Shown: positions 1 through 8,982 of the stretch, piece after piece
Layout: each line of letters opens with the position of its first letter
Position numbering within the stretch: position 1 is the first letter of the stretch
Assembly: GCA_949293065.1 (NCBI GenBank)
Contig: CASFBV010000074.1
Coordinates: 1 to 18,384 of the forward strand
Direction of reading: 5' to 3'
Length of the DNA: 18,384 bases
From: an uncultured Mycoplasma sp.
GTDB taxonomy: Bacteria; Bacillota_I; Bacilli_A; Mycoplasmatales; Metamycoplasmataceae
Position numbers and translations under genes: made by a program
Notes under the pieces: generated by a model
Database searches by the model: none
What the model was told of the DNA's origin: nothing
What the model saw: the letters and a program-made list of their open reading frames with translations, nothing else

Positions 1-656
1 CAAAAGGAGAATGAATTTATTTTATTGATGATGATGATGAAGCTACTCCAAAATTTATTAAATGATTAAATAAACAAAAATTAAATGAAAATATCATTTA
101 TAGATTCCCATATATTATCAAATCTAATAAAAACACAACTAAAAATTTTATGTGATTTAAAAAGAACTTTTTTTATTCTGTTCAAATTTCTACTTTTTTA
201 ATTAATAAAAAACATTATGATAATTTTAATTTAAGATTTTTCGACAAAACTTCAGGATATCATGAAGATACTTGTTTTGCAAATGATGTTTTTTCACATA
301 ACATTAAAATGAAATATATAACAGGGGTGTTTTCTATTTTTTATAATAAAACCAATACTTCTATGACAAGGAACAAAGTAGAAACAATTGAAAAATATAT
401 TAAATCAATTTTTTATTTAAATTCAAACACAAGGTATTTTAAAACATTTGCAATTCTGATACTTTACCATTATGAAACAAGAATTTTAAAACACGACTTT
501 ATAAAAGAATTAGAATCTAAAAAAATATTTATTGAAACATTCGATAAATTAGACATTAAATTAAAAGATATTTGAAGACTTGATTGATTTAGATTATTTT
601 ATTGACCTACATTTAAAAGAAATATTAAAAAATGAAGAAAAGAAGTAAATAAATAA
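1..656 (+). CDS. Glycosyltransferase family 2, C-terminal part (cut by window start)
   Basis: The frame is open from the first complete codon (position 3) to TAA at 654-656, giving about 217 residues; the N-terminus lies outside the window. Near the start it reads KGEWIYFIDDDDEATPKFI, which matches the GT-A family 2 pattern of a 'G.yi.flDsDD' strand carrying the acidic DXD-type motif that binds the metal and nucleotide-sugar. Further on, SGYHEDTCFANDVF resembles the 'EDt.f' acidic motif of such enzymes. The C-terminal 60 residues are basic and rich in Trp (encoded by TGA) and Phe, suggesting membrane association. The likely role is transfer of a sugar to a lipid or polysaccharide acceptor at the inner membrane face. 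Donor and acceptor cannot be told from the sequence. It ends 16 bp before the convergent flippase-like gene, with a palindromic terminator in between. Confidence 0.8.
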
Positions 657-674
657 AAAGGCAATTGCCTTTTT
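655..674. terminator. Perfect 20-bp palindromic bidirectional terminator
   Basis: Five A, then GGCAATTGCC, then five T form a perfect palindrome between two convergent genes. As RNA it gives a short stem followed by a U run in either direction. It starts inside the TAA stop of the glycosyltransferase (654-656) and ends inside the TAA stop of the leftward gene (673-675), so one element probably serves both genes. Confidence 0.7.
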
Positions 675-3582
675 ATAAAATCACATAAGTGTAAATTAGA
701 TATCATGTCATTATAGCCAAAGCAATTCCAATTACTCAATAAAAAACAGATTGTTTATAGAAAGTAGTTTTAACTTTAATATGATTATTTTTAATTTCCT
801 CTTCTGTAAATGCTTTTTTAACTCTTTTGTACTTTTCAATTCTAGATTCACCTATTCATATTGTGAATAATAATAAAACTGAAATTACTAATCATGACAT
901 TGTAAAAATAATTCTTACCATCGCAACATGAACATTAATATTTTTGTAATCTGAAACTAAATCTGTATTTCCTTTATCAACAAATAATACTTCCTGTAAA
1001 TTTTTCATAGCCCAGTCGCTTATTCCAAGACCACCAGGTGTAATAAAGTTGACAGCATTTACATTTCTTACAAGAGATCCTGCTGTTATGGCATCAAAAT
1101 AACCTATTGCAGAATTGTTTTCTAACATATGTGCTGTTAAAGATGAAATAATTCCTAAATCGATAATTCTTGCAAGACATCTATAGAATAATAATTCTAA
1201 GAATATAGCGGTACTTTTTCACCAAACACCTGTAAGAACTATTTTTTTTGTTGCATGATTTATATTTGAAAATTCAAATTGTAATTTTGCTCCTGACATT
1301 GATGAATCTCTTTGAATAATGAATGGCAATCATTCAATAAATTTATTTAAATTTTTAGCAATTGATTTTTGAACTTTTCAACTAAATGTTAATAAAGAAA
1401 TCATAATAGCTGAAAAAATGTCAATTAAAAATCCTAGACAAGCCAAAATAACAATTGAAACAGCTTGAGCGTCATGTGGGTCTCAAAATGGTATTAAAAA
1501 CTTAACAAATGCAATAGGACAAAAAATTAATGAGTAAAGAACAATATTAAGTTGTGTGAAGAATGACTGTACCAAAAATGCCGCAGCGATAGGTGCACTT
1601 TTTGCTCCTTTTCTTCTTAGATATCAATATCCAACAGATTCTCCACCATAAAGCATAGGAGTCACCGTAGATATACAAATACCTATTATTTGAGCTGTTA
1701 ACAAATGCCTCAATTTAACGTTTTCATTCAAAATCATCAAAACACGTTTTAACAATCAAGTGTTTATTGTGATAATTACTAATGATCCTGTAATGAAAAC
1801 CGGAATCATGTATGCATAAGTTTTTTGCTCTTTTAACATGTAATGTATTTGATTAAACAAGTTTTCATTATGAGCATTACCTAGAACAAATTGGAAAATA
1901 AAATAGAATAAAAAAGCAACTATAATGATAAATATTGTATATTTAATGAATCCTTTTCATGAAAATTTTGAAGCAACTTTAAATTCTGCTTTCAAATCTT
2001 TTAAAAAATCAATATATTTTTTCTCTTGAATAATTAATTGAATAAAATGCTGATCATAAACATCTTTTTCTTTTTTCTTTTTGTGGTTTATTTTTTTATT
2101 GTGTCTTTCTTCTATCACTGCTTTTTTATCTTCTCATAACGAGAAAAAAGTATTAAGTGTTTCATATTTTGGAATATATTCAAAAATGATATGTGAATCA
2201 TTTTCTAAATATATTTTGTAAATTTTAGATGAAACTGTTTGAGATTTTTCTAATCTTAAAATTCTTTTTTCATCTATTTTAGTTTGATGTTGTAATCTAT
2301 AAAAAAACAATTTTGATGATTCCAATGTCATCTTTTCAGTTTTTTTACTAAATCTATAAAATTTATTTTCTTCATATATTTCCATCAATACATCATGCAA
2401 TGTTTTATTTTGTCTTTTAAAAAAAGAAACCAACTTTAAAAAAATTCTTATATTTAATAAAGGATCTGTACACATATTTGTGTTTGCTGATGTTACAAAT
2501 TGGTTATTACCATCTGTTGCCAATAAAATGTTTTTATTATCGCAATTTTGAAGATCAAGATTTAATGAATCCTGTTTTTTAACTTTTATATTGTTAGATT
2601 TTGCAAAAAATCTTATAAAATCACTAGATGTAGAATTTAAAATTATTTCTTTTGTTGATGTTGGCTCTTCTTTGTATTTTTTCAAACAATACAAATAAAT
2701 AATTGACAAATCATTTAATGTTAGAAATTTTCTTCTTTTTTTATGCTTAATTATGAATTCAAATCCATTATTATTGTCTGTAAAATTTACAATGGCATCA
2801 CATTTATATTTATGAGTTCAAGATTTTAAAATAGATTTTCTTGCCAAAGTTGTTTCATTAACTTTTTTATTTTTTGTTTCTAGTGGATTAAATTTAATAT
2901 AGCTTGCATTAATGTTATTTCTTACAAAAAACTTATTTAATATTTTTTCATTAAAATTAAAATAATTAGAAACTAAAAGATTGACATTTTCTAAATTATC
3001 ACTAGATGAAATGGTTTCAATATATTTATTAATATCGTTTTTTTCTATTTGTGGAACCTGAATGTCAGGAATGTTTAGCGATAGATAATTTGTATTATTA
3101 ATATCTTCATAATCAATTGAATTAATGTAAGATCCATTTTTATTAAATAAACTTATTTTAAATTCTGATTTGTTTAAAGTGCTAGCAAAAGAAACAACAG
3201 CTGAAAATTTGATATTAGAATTATTGGCTAGTCATATGGCAATTGCGTTATTAATTCCTTTATTTTCAAAATTAAAATAACTTTTAATTTTTAAATCAAT
3301 CATTGTAGATGCAAAAATTTTAGAAAATAAAATACAGTACGGATTGCCATCATGAACAACTAAAACATTATTTAATTTATTTTTATACAAATATTTTGCA
3401 AATTGTTGTGCCAATGAATAAACGCTGTTTTCATTTAACTCATTTAATTTATCACCTAAAAAAGCATTAATTATTCCATTTTCAACAGATAATGAAGAAG
3501 GTTCTAAATTAACATCTAAATTTAATTTTGTTGATTCTTTATCATCTGTTTTATTTCTAAACGACTCATCTATAGATAACAT
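673..3582 (-). CDS. Degenerate phosphohexomutase domain fused to LPG_synthase_TM flippase-like membrane domain
   Basis: This 969-residue protein reads through TGA (Trp) codons, for example W117 and W483. Residues about 20-485 follow the phosphoglucomutase/phosphomannomutase fold through all four domains, but each active-site loop is changed. The catalytic TASHNP loop reads FASTLN (S134 kept, His/Asn/Pro lost). The metal loop DPDADR reads DNNNGF (D269 kept, two Asp lost). The FEES sugar loop is replaced near 354-360 by LATDGNN. The RPSGTEP phosphate loop reads EYIPKYE at about 468-474. 'KTLHDVLMEIYE' is typical domain III sequence. A Lys-rich linker (about 495-508) leads to hydrophobic helices from about residue 548. 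PMLYGGES (642-649) and TPGGLG (848-853) are hallmarks of the LPG_synthase_TM/YbhN family, which moves or modifies membrane lipids or lipid-linked sugars. I infer a pseudoenzyme that senses or binds sugar phosphate or regulates the membrane part. ATG 3582 has no Shine-Dalgarno but a TATAAT box 9 nt upstream. Confidence 0.85.
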
Positions 3583-3591
3583 AATTTAAAA

Positions 3592-3597
3592 ATTATA
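3592..3597 (-). promoter_or_regulatory. -10 box TATAAT, leaderless-type promoter of the 3582-673 gene
   Basis: TATAAT on the minus strand is followed by 9 nt and then the ATG at 3582-3580. Transcription would begin about 6-8 nt after the box, that is at or within 3 nt of the start codon. No GGAGG-like sequence is present. No clear -35 is seen, which is common in mycoplasma promoters. Confidence 0.55.
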
Positions 3598-3623
3598 ATT
3601 CATTTTAAATTTCTTTTGAATAA

Positions 3624-4310
3624 TTATTTATAATTCAATTCTTCCCCGAGTACAATTTTTGTTTTGAATCCAAGCTCTTCATTAATTTTTTTATTATTCA
3701 ATTCTAATTTAAGAACATCTATTTCTTCCTCATAGAAAGCAGTATCAAAAATGTATAAACCATCTTCATATAATGCTTTTGTAAATTCTTCATAAAGTTC
3801 ATTTATATCAATTGATGAATTATCAATTCAATTAAACAACAATTTCATTATCCTGTAATAATCTAATTTGCTTATTTGTTTTCCTTCTTCTTTACTAATA
3901 ATTAGGTTTAAATCTTTATTTTGGTCTTCTAAAGTCCCATTTACAAAACAACTTTCACAACAATATTTGCGATTATTAGTCAATTCTAGAAAAATTTTTG
4001 TTTTTTCATCACATATTCTGCATTTTCATGCTCTTATATTTTCTGTTCAAAATTCATCAAATATTTTTTGTTTGTCTTTTCTTGTCATTTTTAAAAAACA
4101 ACTTTTACATACAATGTATTCTCTATTTTCGCCTGTTGTTTCTCAAGCCAAGACATTAATTAATAAAAAAGCAGGTTTAATTTTTGTTTTTTTACCTAAA
4201 TTAACAAATTTAATTCATTCTTTTGTCCTTGTGTTGCATTTGTTACACATTACTCCACCTATTAATACTTTTTGTCCAAAAAAATCAAATAACAAACTGT
4301 TCTCAGACAT
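3624..4310 (-). CDS. Hypothetical protein with four CxxC zinc-knuckle pairs
   Basis: This 228-residue soluble protein belongs to no family I recognise. It has four CxxC pairs: C22/C25, C68/C71, C97/C100 and C118/C121 (with C117 adjacent). They are spaced like two zinc ribbons, the first formed by pairs 1 and 2 and the second by pairs 3 and 4. The second half (about 130-228) is acidic and probably helical, with no cysteine. It could bind nucleic acid or scaffold a membrane complex; neither is shown. The start is secure: ATG 4310 follows a strong TAAGGAGG Shine-Dalgarno whose TAA is the stop codon of the upstream membrane-protein gene, so the two are co-transcribed and probably translationally coupled. 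The flippase-like gene follows 41 bp downstream with its own -10 box. Confidence 0.75.
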
Positions 4311-4321
4311 ATTATTCCTCC

Positions 4322-4834
4322 TTATTCATGTCAATTGTTTTTGCTAATCATTTTTATTTCTTCTTCAATATCACCTATTTTCTTTTTATAAGTATTTTCA
4401 ATTTTATTTATTTCATTAATAATAAAAATTAGAGAACAAATTGAACCTACATAAAAAAGCAATTCTCCTAAACTTAAAATAATAATTCCATAGTAATAAT
4501 ATGGCAATTCATAATAGTAATAAAGGTCATCACTACCAACTTCTACTTCATAACGTAACAAAACAGTTCCTATAACTGGTAAAATAATTGGTAATATACA
4601 CAAAAATCCTGAAATTCATTGTAGAACTGGTTTTTTTATATTTTGTTTATATCCCAAAACAATTCCTCCTAAGATTAAAAAAAGAATATTGAAAGTTATA
4701 AATCCCAAAAGAGCAAGACAGCAAATAGATAAAACCTTTATAGTTGAACTTTTTTTAATTTCTTCATTTTTTTCTTTATTAATTCTGTCAATATTTCTTT
4801 CTAGAAACTCGATTTCTTTTATTTGATTCTCCAT
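4322..4834 (-). CDS. Small hypothetical membrane protein with coiled-coil ends
   Basis: This protein has 170 residues, with TGA read as Trp at residues 73 and 168, and a TAA stop at 4324-4322. Residues 1-31 are charged and helical (possible coiled coil). Hydrophobic segments lie at about 33-61, 75-93 and 115-141, and a charged helix closes the protein (142-165). Between the second and third segments, at about 100-116, is an acidic stretch with two runs of four tyrosines (105-108 and 112-115). I recognise no family. The start ATG 4834 has only a weak TAGGAT-like site upstream. Its stop codon forms part of the Shine-Dalgarno of the CxxC-protein gene, implying a two-gene operon and perhaps a functional pair: a membrane anchor plus a zinc-binding partner. 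Confidence 0.7.
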
Positions 4835-4847
4835 CTTACAATCCTAC

Positions 4848-4897
4848 AATTTCTCTATTTTACAAAAAAAAATTTCTCTAATTTTTTTACAAAAAAA
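4848..4897. repeat. Imperfect tandem duplication upstream of the 4834 gene
   Basis: Two adjacent units, 4848-4870 (23 bp) and 4871-4897 (27 bp), both begin AATTTCTCTA and end TTTTACAAAAAAA; they differ mainly in the length of the central T run. Read on the minus strand each unit contains TGTAAAA, and the proximal copy gives TAAAAT, a possible -10 box for the 4834 gene. It may be a duplicated promoter or operator, or slippage in low-complexity DNA. Confidence 0.5.
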
Positions 4898-4905
4898 TAA
4901 AAAAA

Positions 4906-4936
4906 TTGACACTCTCTAGAATTGTGTCAGTAAAGT
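4906..4936 (+). promoter_or_regulatory. TTGACA -35-like box within an inverted repeat, upstream of cls
   Basis: TTGACA at 4906-4911 is a perfect -35 consensus; the best partner is TAAAGT at 4931-4936, with a 19-nt spacer. The inverted repeat TGACAC (4907-4912) and GTGTCA (4924-4929) around an 11-nt loop overlaps the box, so a dimeric regulator could bind here. It lies between the divergent 4834 and cls genes. This is inferred from sequence only. Confidence 0.35.
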
Positions 4937-4972
4937 TTTTTCATCTGCCTATTTTTAGAAACTATCAATAAT

Positions 4973-4994
4973 TTATAATATTAAAATATTATAA
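4973..4994. repeat. AT-only inverted repeat in the cls promoter
   Basis: Two perfect 10-bp arms, TTATAATATT and AATATTATAA, flank AA. The repeat contains a TATAAT at 4974-4979 and overlaps the TATAAT at 4990-4995 next to the cls start. Because it is pure A/T it could arise by chance. Confidence 0.35.
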
Positions 4995-4995
4995 T
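4990..4995 (+). promoter_or_regulatory. -10 box TATAAT, leaderless-type promoter of cls
   Basis: TATAAT is followed by 8 nt and then the cls ATG at 5004. This predicts an mRNA that starts at, or within 2 nt of, the start codon; no Shine-Dalgarno is visible. A second TATAAT at 4974-4979 would give a leader of roughly 17 nt instead. Confidence 0.5.
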
Positions 4996-5003
4996 TATTT
5001 ATT

Positions 5004-6494
5004 ATGAAAAAATACAAGTGAGTCATTATAGATTTGATAACTCTTGCGGTTATTTTGTCTTTATCAGTTGTGCTTGTTATTTTTGGTCATTGAGATTGAA
5101 AATGAGTAACAATCTTTTTCATTGCATCATACATTTTAAATTCTATTTTTGTAATTTTTTCAGTAGCTAACAGTGATAATCCCAACGAGAAACTCTCTTG
5201 AATTTTCTTTATGATAGTTGTTCCTTATATTGGATTGGTTTTTTATATGTTATTTAGAATCAGGAGACCCAAAGCAAAAGAATTTGAAGAATTTCAAAAG
5301 GAAGCGCAACATTTTGAAATCAATTCTTTTGATTCAAAATATGAACCCAACAATCAAAATGATTTAACTAAATGACAATCTAATTTAACTAAAAAGAATT
5401 TTTATCCTACAAATTTAAAAGTTTTTACTCATGGATATGAAGCATATGAAGAACTTTTAGAAGATGTAAGAAATGCAAAAGAATATATTCATATTGAAAT
5501 GTATATTGTTAAGATTTCTGAAATATATGAAAAGCTTAAAAAAATTCTTTTTCAAAAAGTTAAAGAAGGTGTAGAAGTAAAAATGATTATTGATAAATTC
5601 GGATCTTGAAAAGTTCCAATTGACGAATTTAAACATTTGAAATCAAATGGAATTCAATTATGTTTTTTTAATGTTCCAATTTATCCATATGTAAGACATA
5701 CAGATAATAGAAGATTACATCGTAAGTTCTTTATTATTGATGGTAAGGTGGTTCATTTTGGTGGTTTAAATATTTCTGATGAATATTGTTCATTTAGCAC
5801 TAAATATGGTTATTGAGCAGATTCAAATTTTTGTGCAAAAGGTTTAATTGTAAATGAATATGAAAGTGTTTTTTTACATGACTGAGCATTAATTACAAAA
5901 CAAAAATTAGATAATGGAAGTTATTTAGCTAAATGAGACAATAATATGAAATTCAATTCAAGTGTTCTAACATTTGAAGATGGCCCTCAATTAAGAACTA
6001 CATTTTTAGAAGATTCATTAGATTTTTGGATTAACAAAGCTCAAAAATCAATTAAAATTGCAACTCCATATTTTATTCCAACAAGGAAAATAATGACATC
6101 ATTACAAAATGCTTTAAGAAGAGGTGTTAATATCGAAATTTTTATTCCTGGAAAACCAGATAAGGCATTCACATATAAAGCAACTCTTTATTATGCGAAT
6201 GAGATTACAAAAAATGGTGGAAAAATATTCATTTTTAATGAAACATTCTTGCACTCTAAATTTGGTATTTTTGATGATGAATTTGCATATATTGGAACAA
6301 ATAATTTAGATATGAGATCATTTTATACAAATCAAGAATCTGTTAATTTAGTATTTGGAAAAGAAATTGTTGAATTATTAAATAAGAACTTTGATTTTTA
6401 TAAAGATTTTTCTAATTTACAACAATTAAGTAATTCTAAATTTAAAAATCTTGTAAAAAAATTCTTATTTAAGTTAACAGCTCCATTAATGTAA
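5004..6494 (+). CDS. cls: Cardiolipin synthase (phospholipase D superfamily)
   Basis: This 496-residue membrane enzyme is near the usual bacterial length of about 480-510. The cardiolipin synthase family joins two phosphatidylglycerol molecules into cardiolipin plus glycerol. Hydrophobic helices lie at about 7-27, 33-53 and 66-86. The cytosolic part carries both HxKxxxxD motifs: HRKFFIID (H239, K241, D246) followed by GGLNISDEY, and HSKFGIFD (H417, K419, D424) followed by GTNNLDMRS. These are the two catalytic half-sites. In-frame TGA codons stand at expected Trp sites. It is expressed away from the divergent 4834 gene, and another membrane protein follows 51 bp downstream. Mycoplasmas depend on few lipid enzymes, so this is probably a main route to cardiolipin. 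Confidence 0.95.
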
Positions 6495-6499
6495 TTTTA

Positions 6500-6508
6500 T
6501 GATAAAAT
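6500..6508 (+). promoter_or_regulatory. Possible extended -10 (TGATAAAAT) for the 6546 gene
   Basis: TGN-TAAAAT lies just after the cls stop and about 37 nt before ATG 6546, which has a Shine-Dalgarno-like AGAGAGGAAAA. It would let the downstream gene be expressed separately from cls. Confidence 0.35.
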
Positions 6509-6545
6509 TGAATTTATATTTTATTTAAAGAGAGGAAAAAGAAAT

Positions 6546-7187
6546 ATGAGTGATAATTCACAAAAAATGAAAATGGGAAAATACATTTCAATAGCAATTT
6601 GTTCAATTATTTTCTTTATTGCAATTTGAGTTATTTCAGAATGTATTTGAGATAAAGATGGTGGATGAGTTCCGTGAGTATTTATTATTTTGAATGTTGC
6701 TACCTTAATTTTCTTCATACCAACAACTTTAAGTATTTTTGGTTATTCTTTAAGAGGATTGATAAAATCTTTAAGAATCAAGCAAGAAAAAGGATTGTGA
6801 AAAATTTTAACTCTAGTATTTAGAATTGCGATGTTACTATTTGCAGTCTTAATTTTGATTTTATGTATTGTATGATCAATATTCGCAATAAAAGATGGAA
6901 TAATAGGGCATAATAACTTAAGAAATATTCCAAGTTGTTCTTGAAGCGATAGAGCAGGTTGAGGAAGTTTGCTTGTGGTTTCAGGATTGCATAAACTTCC
7001 AGATGTTTATTACACAATCATTGGTGTAAATTCTCATGCTTTTGGTATTTTAGTAACTTCATTTGTTTTCATTTTAATTTGATCTGCTGCAGGAATTGTA
7101 TTTGAAATTCTAAAAAGATTCTTGGGTGGATACAGACCTAAAAAAGAAAAACTAGATAAACCAAAACAACCAGAAACACAAAACTAA
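6546..7187 (+). CDS. Hypothetical four-helix membrane protein
   Basis: This protein has 213 residues, with several TGA-encoded Trp. Hydrophobic segments lie at about 13-32, 43-67, 88-112 and 165-187. A loop of about 50 residues between helices 3 and 4 contains PSCSWSDRAGWGS (129-141), and a Lys/Pro-rich hydrophilic tail runs from about 195 to 213. I recognise no family. The start is supported by AGAGAGGAAAA upstream. It follows cls on the same strand with 51 bp between and ends before a strong hairpin terminator, so it may be co-transcribed with cls and act in the membrane, but no function can be assigned. Confidence 0.7.
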
Positions 7188-7204
7188 TATTATAAAAATT
7201 TAAA

Positions 7205-7241
7205 TTTAAAAACGAAGAGCTTAGTTCTCTTCGTTTTTAAA
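7205..7241. terminator. Bidirectional terminator hairpin shared with the 3' end of dnaB
   Basis: Perfect 15-bp arms (7205-7219 and 7227-7241) flank a 7-nt loop. The GC-rich core ACGAAGAG/CTCTTCGT is flanked by A and T runs, so it can end transcription from both sides. On the minus strand the first arm encodes the last codons of dnaB, and the dnaB stop (7223-7221) sits in the loop. Confidence 0.85.
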
Positions 7242-8540
7242 TGTTGAAAATTTCCCTGTAGATGAATCAAATAAAAATTCTATTGTTCCAATTGCCCCGT
7301 TACGATGTTTGGCAATATTTAATTCTGTAATGTGTTTGTCTTTTGGTTTATCTTCATCATTTTTATTGTAATAATCATCTCTATATAAAAAAGCAATAAT
7401 ATCTGCATCTTGCTCAATAGATCCAGATTCTCTTAAATCAGACATCATTGGTTTTTTAGATTCTCTTTCCTCAACACGTCTATTCAATTGAGATAAAGCA
7501 ATAATAGGAACATTTAGTTCTCTTGCCAATTGTTTTAATGATCTTGAAATTTTCGAAACTTCTTGTTGTCTATTTCCAGAATATTTTGTATCGACTGGAA
7601 TTAATTGCATATAATCAATGATAATTAAATCCAATTGATTTTTTTCTTTTAATCTTTTTGATTTTCAAATAATTTCATTTAACTTGATTGATCCTGAATC
7701 ATCAATAAATAAATTTTTTCCTTTAATTTTATTAAGAGCAATTAAAATATTTTCTTTTTCATCTCTTGTTAATTTATCTGGTTCTTTAAACTTATAATTA
7801 TTTACAAAAGAAATAGCAGATAACATTCTTTGCATCAATTGTTCTGCAGGCATTTCTAATGAAAAGAAAGCAACCGATTTATTTGAATGTAATAAAACAT
7901 TCATTGCTATATTTAAAGCAAAAGCTGTTTTACCAACAGAGGGTCTTGCAGCAAGAATGATTAAATCGCCTTTTTGAAGTCCTGTTGTAATTTCATCTAA
8001 TCGAGGGAAATATGTTTTAAGTCCACTGATTTGTTTTTTATTAGACAAATCATTAACGACTTTTTCAGCAACTTCATCTCCTCTTTGAAATTCTGATGAA
8101 ACTTTACGATCTTCAATTCTAAAAAATTCATTTCTTAAAATTTCCATAATATCATTAGATGTATTTTTTTCCATCTCATTTAATGATTGTTCTAATGATT
8201 GTTTAATTTGTTTTTTGGCATTATTTTCATTAATACTTTCAATGTAAAAATTTAATGAAGAAATGTATCCTGCATTATTTAATAGATTATTTATATATTC
8301 AGGTGTTATCACATTTGATAATGAATTATCTGCAATATATTTATTAATGATTGATAAATCAAATTCTTTGATATTAGTATCATTAAAAGATTTGAACATT
8401 TGAAAAGCTTCTTGATTTTCTCTTGAAGAAAAATAAGATTTATCAAGGAATAAAAATACTTGAGCTAGTTTATTGTCAATTTTTCTATTTGTTAGAATTA
8501 AACCTAACAATGCTTCTTCAATTTCTTTATTATTTTCCAT
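7221..8540 (-). CDS. dnaB: Replicative DNA helicase DnaB
   Basis: This protein has 439 residues, slightly shorter than the usual 450-470. Residues about 1-105 are the N-terminal helical domain (begins MENNKEIEEALLG). The RecA-like domain shows Walker A ARPSVGKTAFALN (K204), FFSLEMPAEQL, Walker B LIIIDYMQL (D309), the LSQLNRRVEER segment and DLRESGSIEQDADI. It is the hexameric 5'-3' helicase that opens the replication fork and works with PolC. ATG 8540 is chosen over GTG 8546 because AAAGGTGA stands just upstream at good spacing. The start overlaps the end of rplI by 11 bp, so translation is probably coupled. It is the last gene of the gdpP-rplI-dnaB operon. Confidence 0.97.
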
Positions 8541-8973
8541 GTTCACCTTTTACATTAACTTTTAATATAGCTTTAATATCATCAAACAATTTAATTTCAA
8601 TTTTTGTTATTCCTAATGAATTAATCAAAACATGAGGTATTGCATGCTTATCAAGTTTAAAACCTAATTCAATTAATTTTTGGGAAATCTTTTTAGAACT
8701 GATTGATCCATGAATAACATCATTTGTTGTTTTTAAATAAAACATAGGTTCTAATACTTCAATTTTTTCTTTCAATTCAATTGCTTGTTTTCTTTTTAAT
8801 TCATATTCTTCTTTTTGATTTTCTTTTTTAATTTCTAAATTTCTAGTTGTACTTTTATTTAAAGGCAATGCATAACCGTTTTTGATTAAAAAATTAGTAC
8901 CAAATCCATCGCTTACTTCAACAATGTCATCTACATTATATTTTTGGTATTTTTTAATCATTATAACTCTCAT
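8530..8973 (-). CDS. rplI: 50S ribosomal protein L9
   Basis: This protein has 147 residues, the normal length. The N-terminal rRNA-binding domain shows the L9 pattern (MRVIMIKKYQKYNVDDIVEV, then DGFGTNFLIKNGYALP), followed by the long charged connecting helix (about 45-80) and a C-terminal domain with HGSISSKKI. L9 binds 23S rRNA domain V near the L1 stalk. The start follows a GAGGTAA site. It lies 9 bp after gdpP and overlaps dnaB, the gene order common in Firmicutes and Mollicutes. Confidence 0.97.
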   Translation of the reverse strand: MRVIMIKKYQKYNVDDIVEVSDGFGTNFLIKNGYALPLNKSTTRNLEIKKENQKEEYELKRKQAIELKEKIEVLEPMFYLKTTNDVIHGSISSKKISQKLIELGFKLDKHAIPHVLINSLGITKIEIKLFDDIKAILKVNVKGEHGK

Positions 8974-8982
8974 AACTTACCT

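Noticed and set aside
673..3582. Frequent in-frame TGA codons that split this and most other large genes into pieces, suggesting many pseudogenes
   Set aside because: The TGA codons fall at Trp positions of conserved families (PolC, Cls, GdpP, Glf, DeoC) and frames continue cleanly through them. This is genetic code 4, not decay.
3868..4347. Open plus-strand frame of about 159 codons opposite the CxxC-protein gene
   Set aside because: It is hydrophobic, low-complexity and antisense to a gene with a strong Shine-Dalgarno, conserved-looking CxxC pairs and a coupled upstream partner. It is a shadow frame.
4906..4930. CIRCE (HrcA operator) near TTGACACTC
   Set aside because: The left half looks similar, but CIRCE needs a GAGTGCTAA-like right arm after 9 nt. 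Here the repeat is only 6 bp with an 11-nt loop, and neither neighbour is a chaperone gene.
8541..8546. GTG at 8546 as the start of dnaB
   Set aside because: The ATG at 8540 has AAAGGTGA at proper spacing, part of which would lie inside the gene if GTG were the start.
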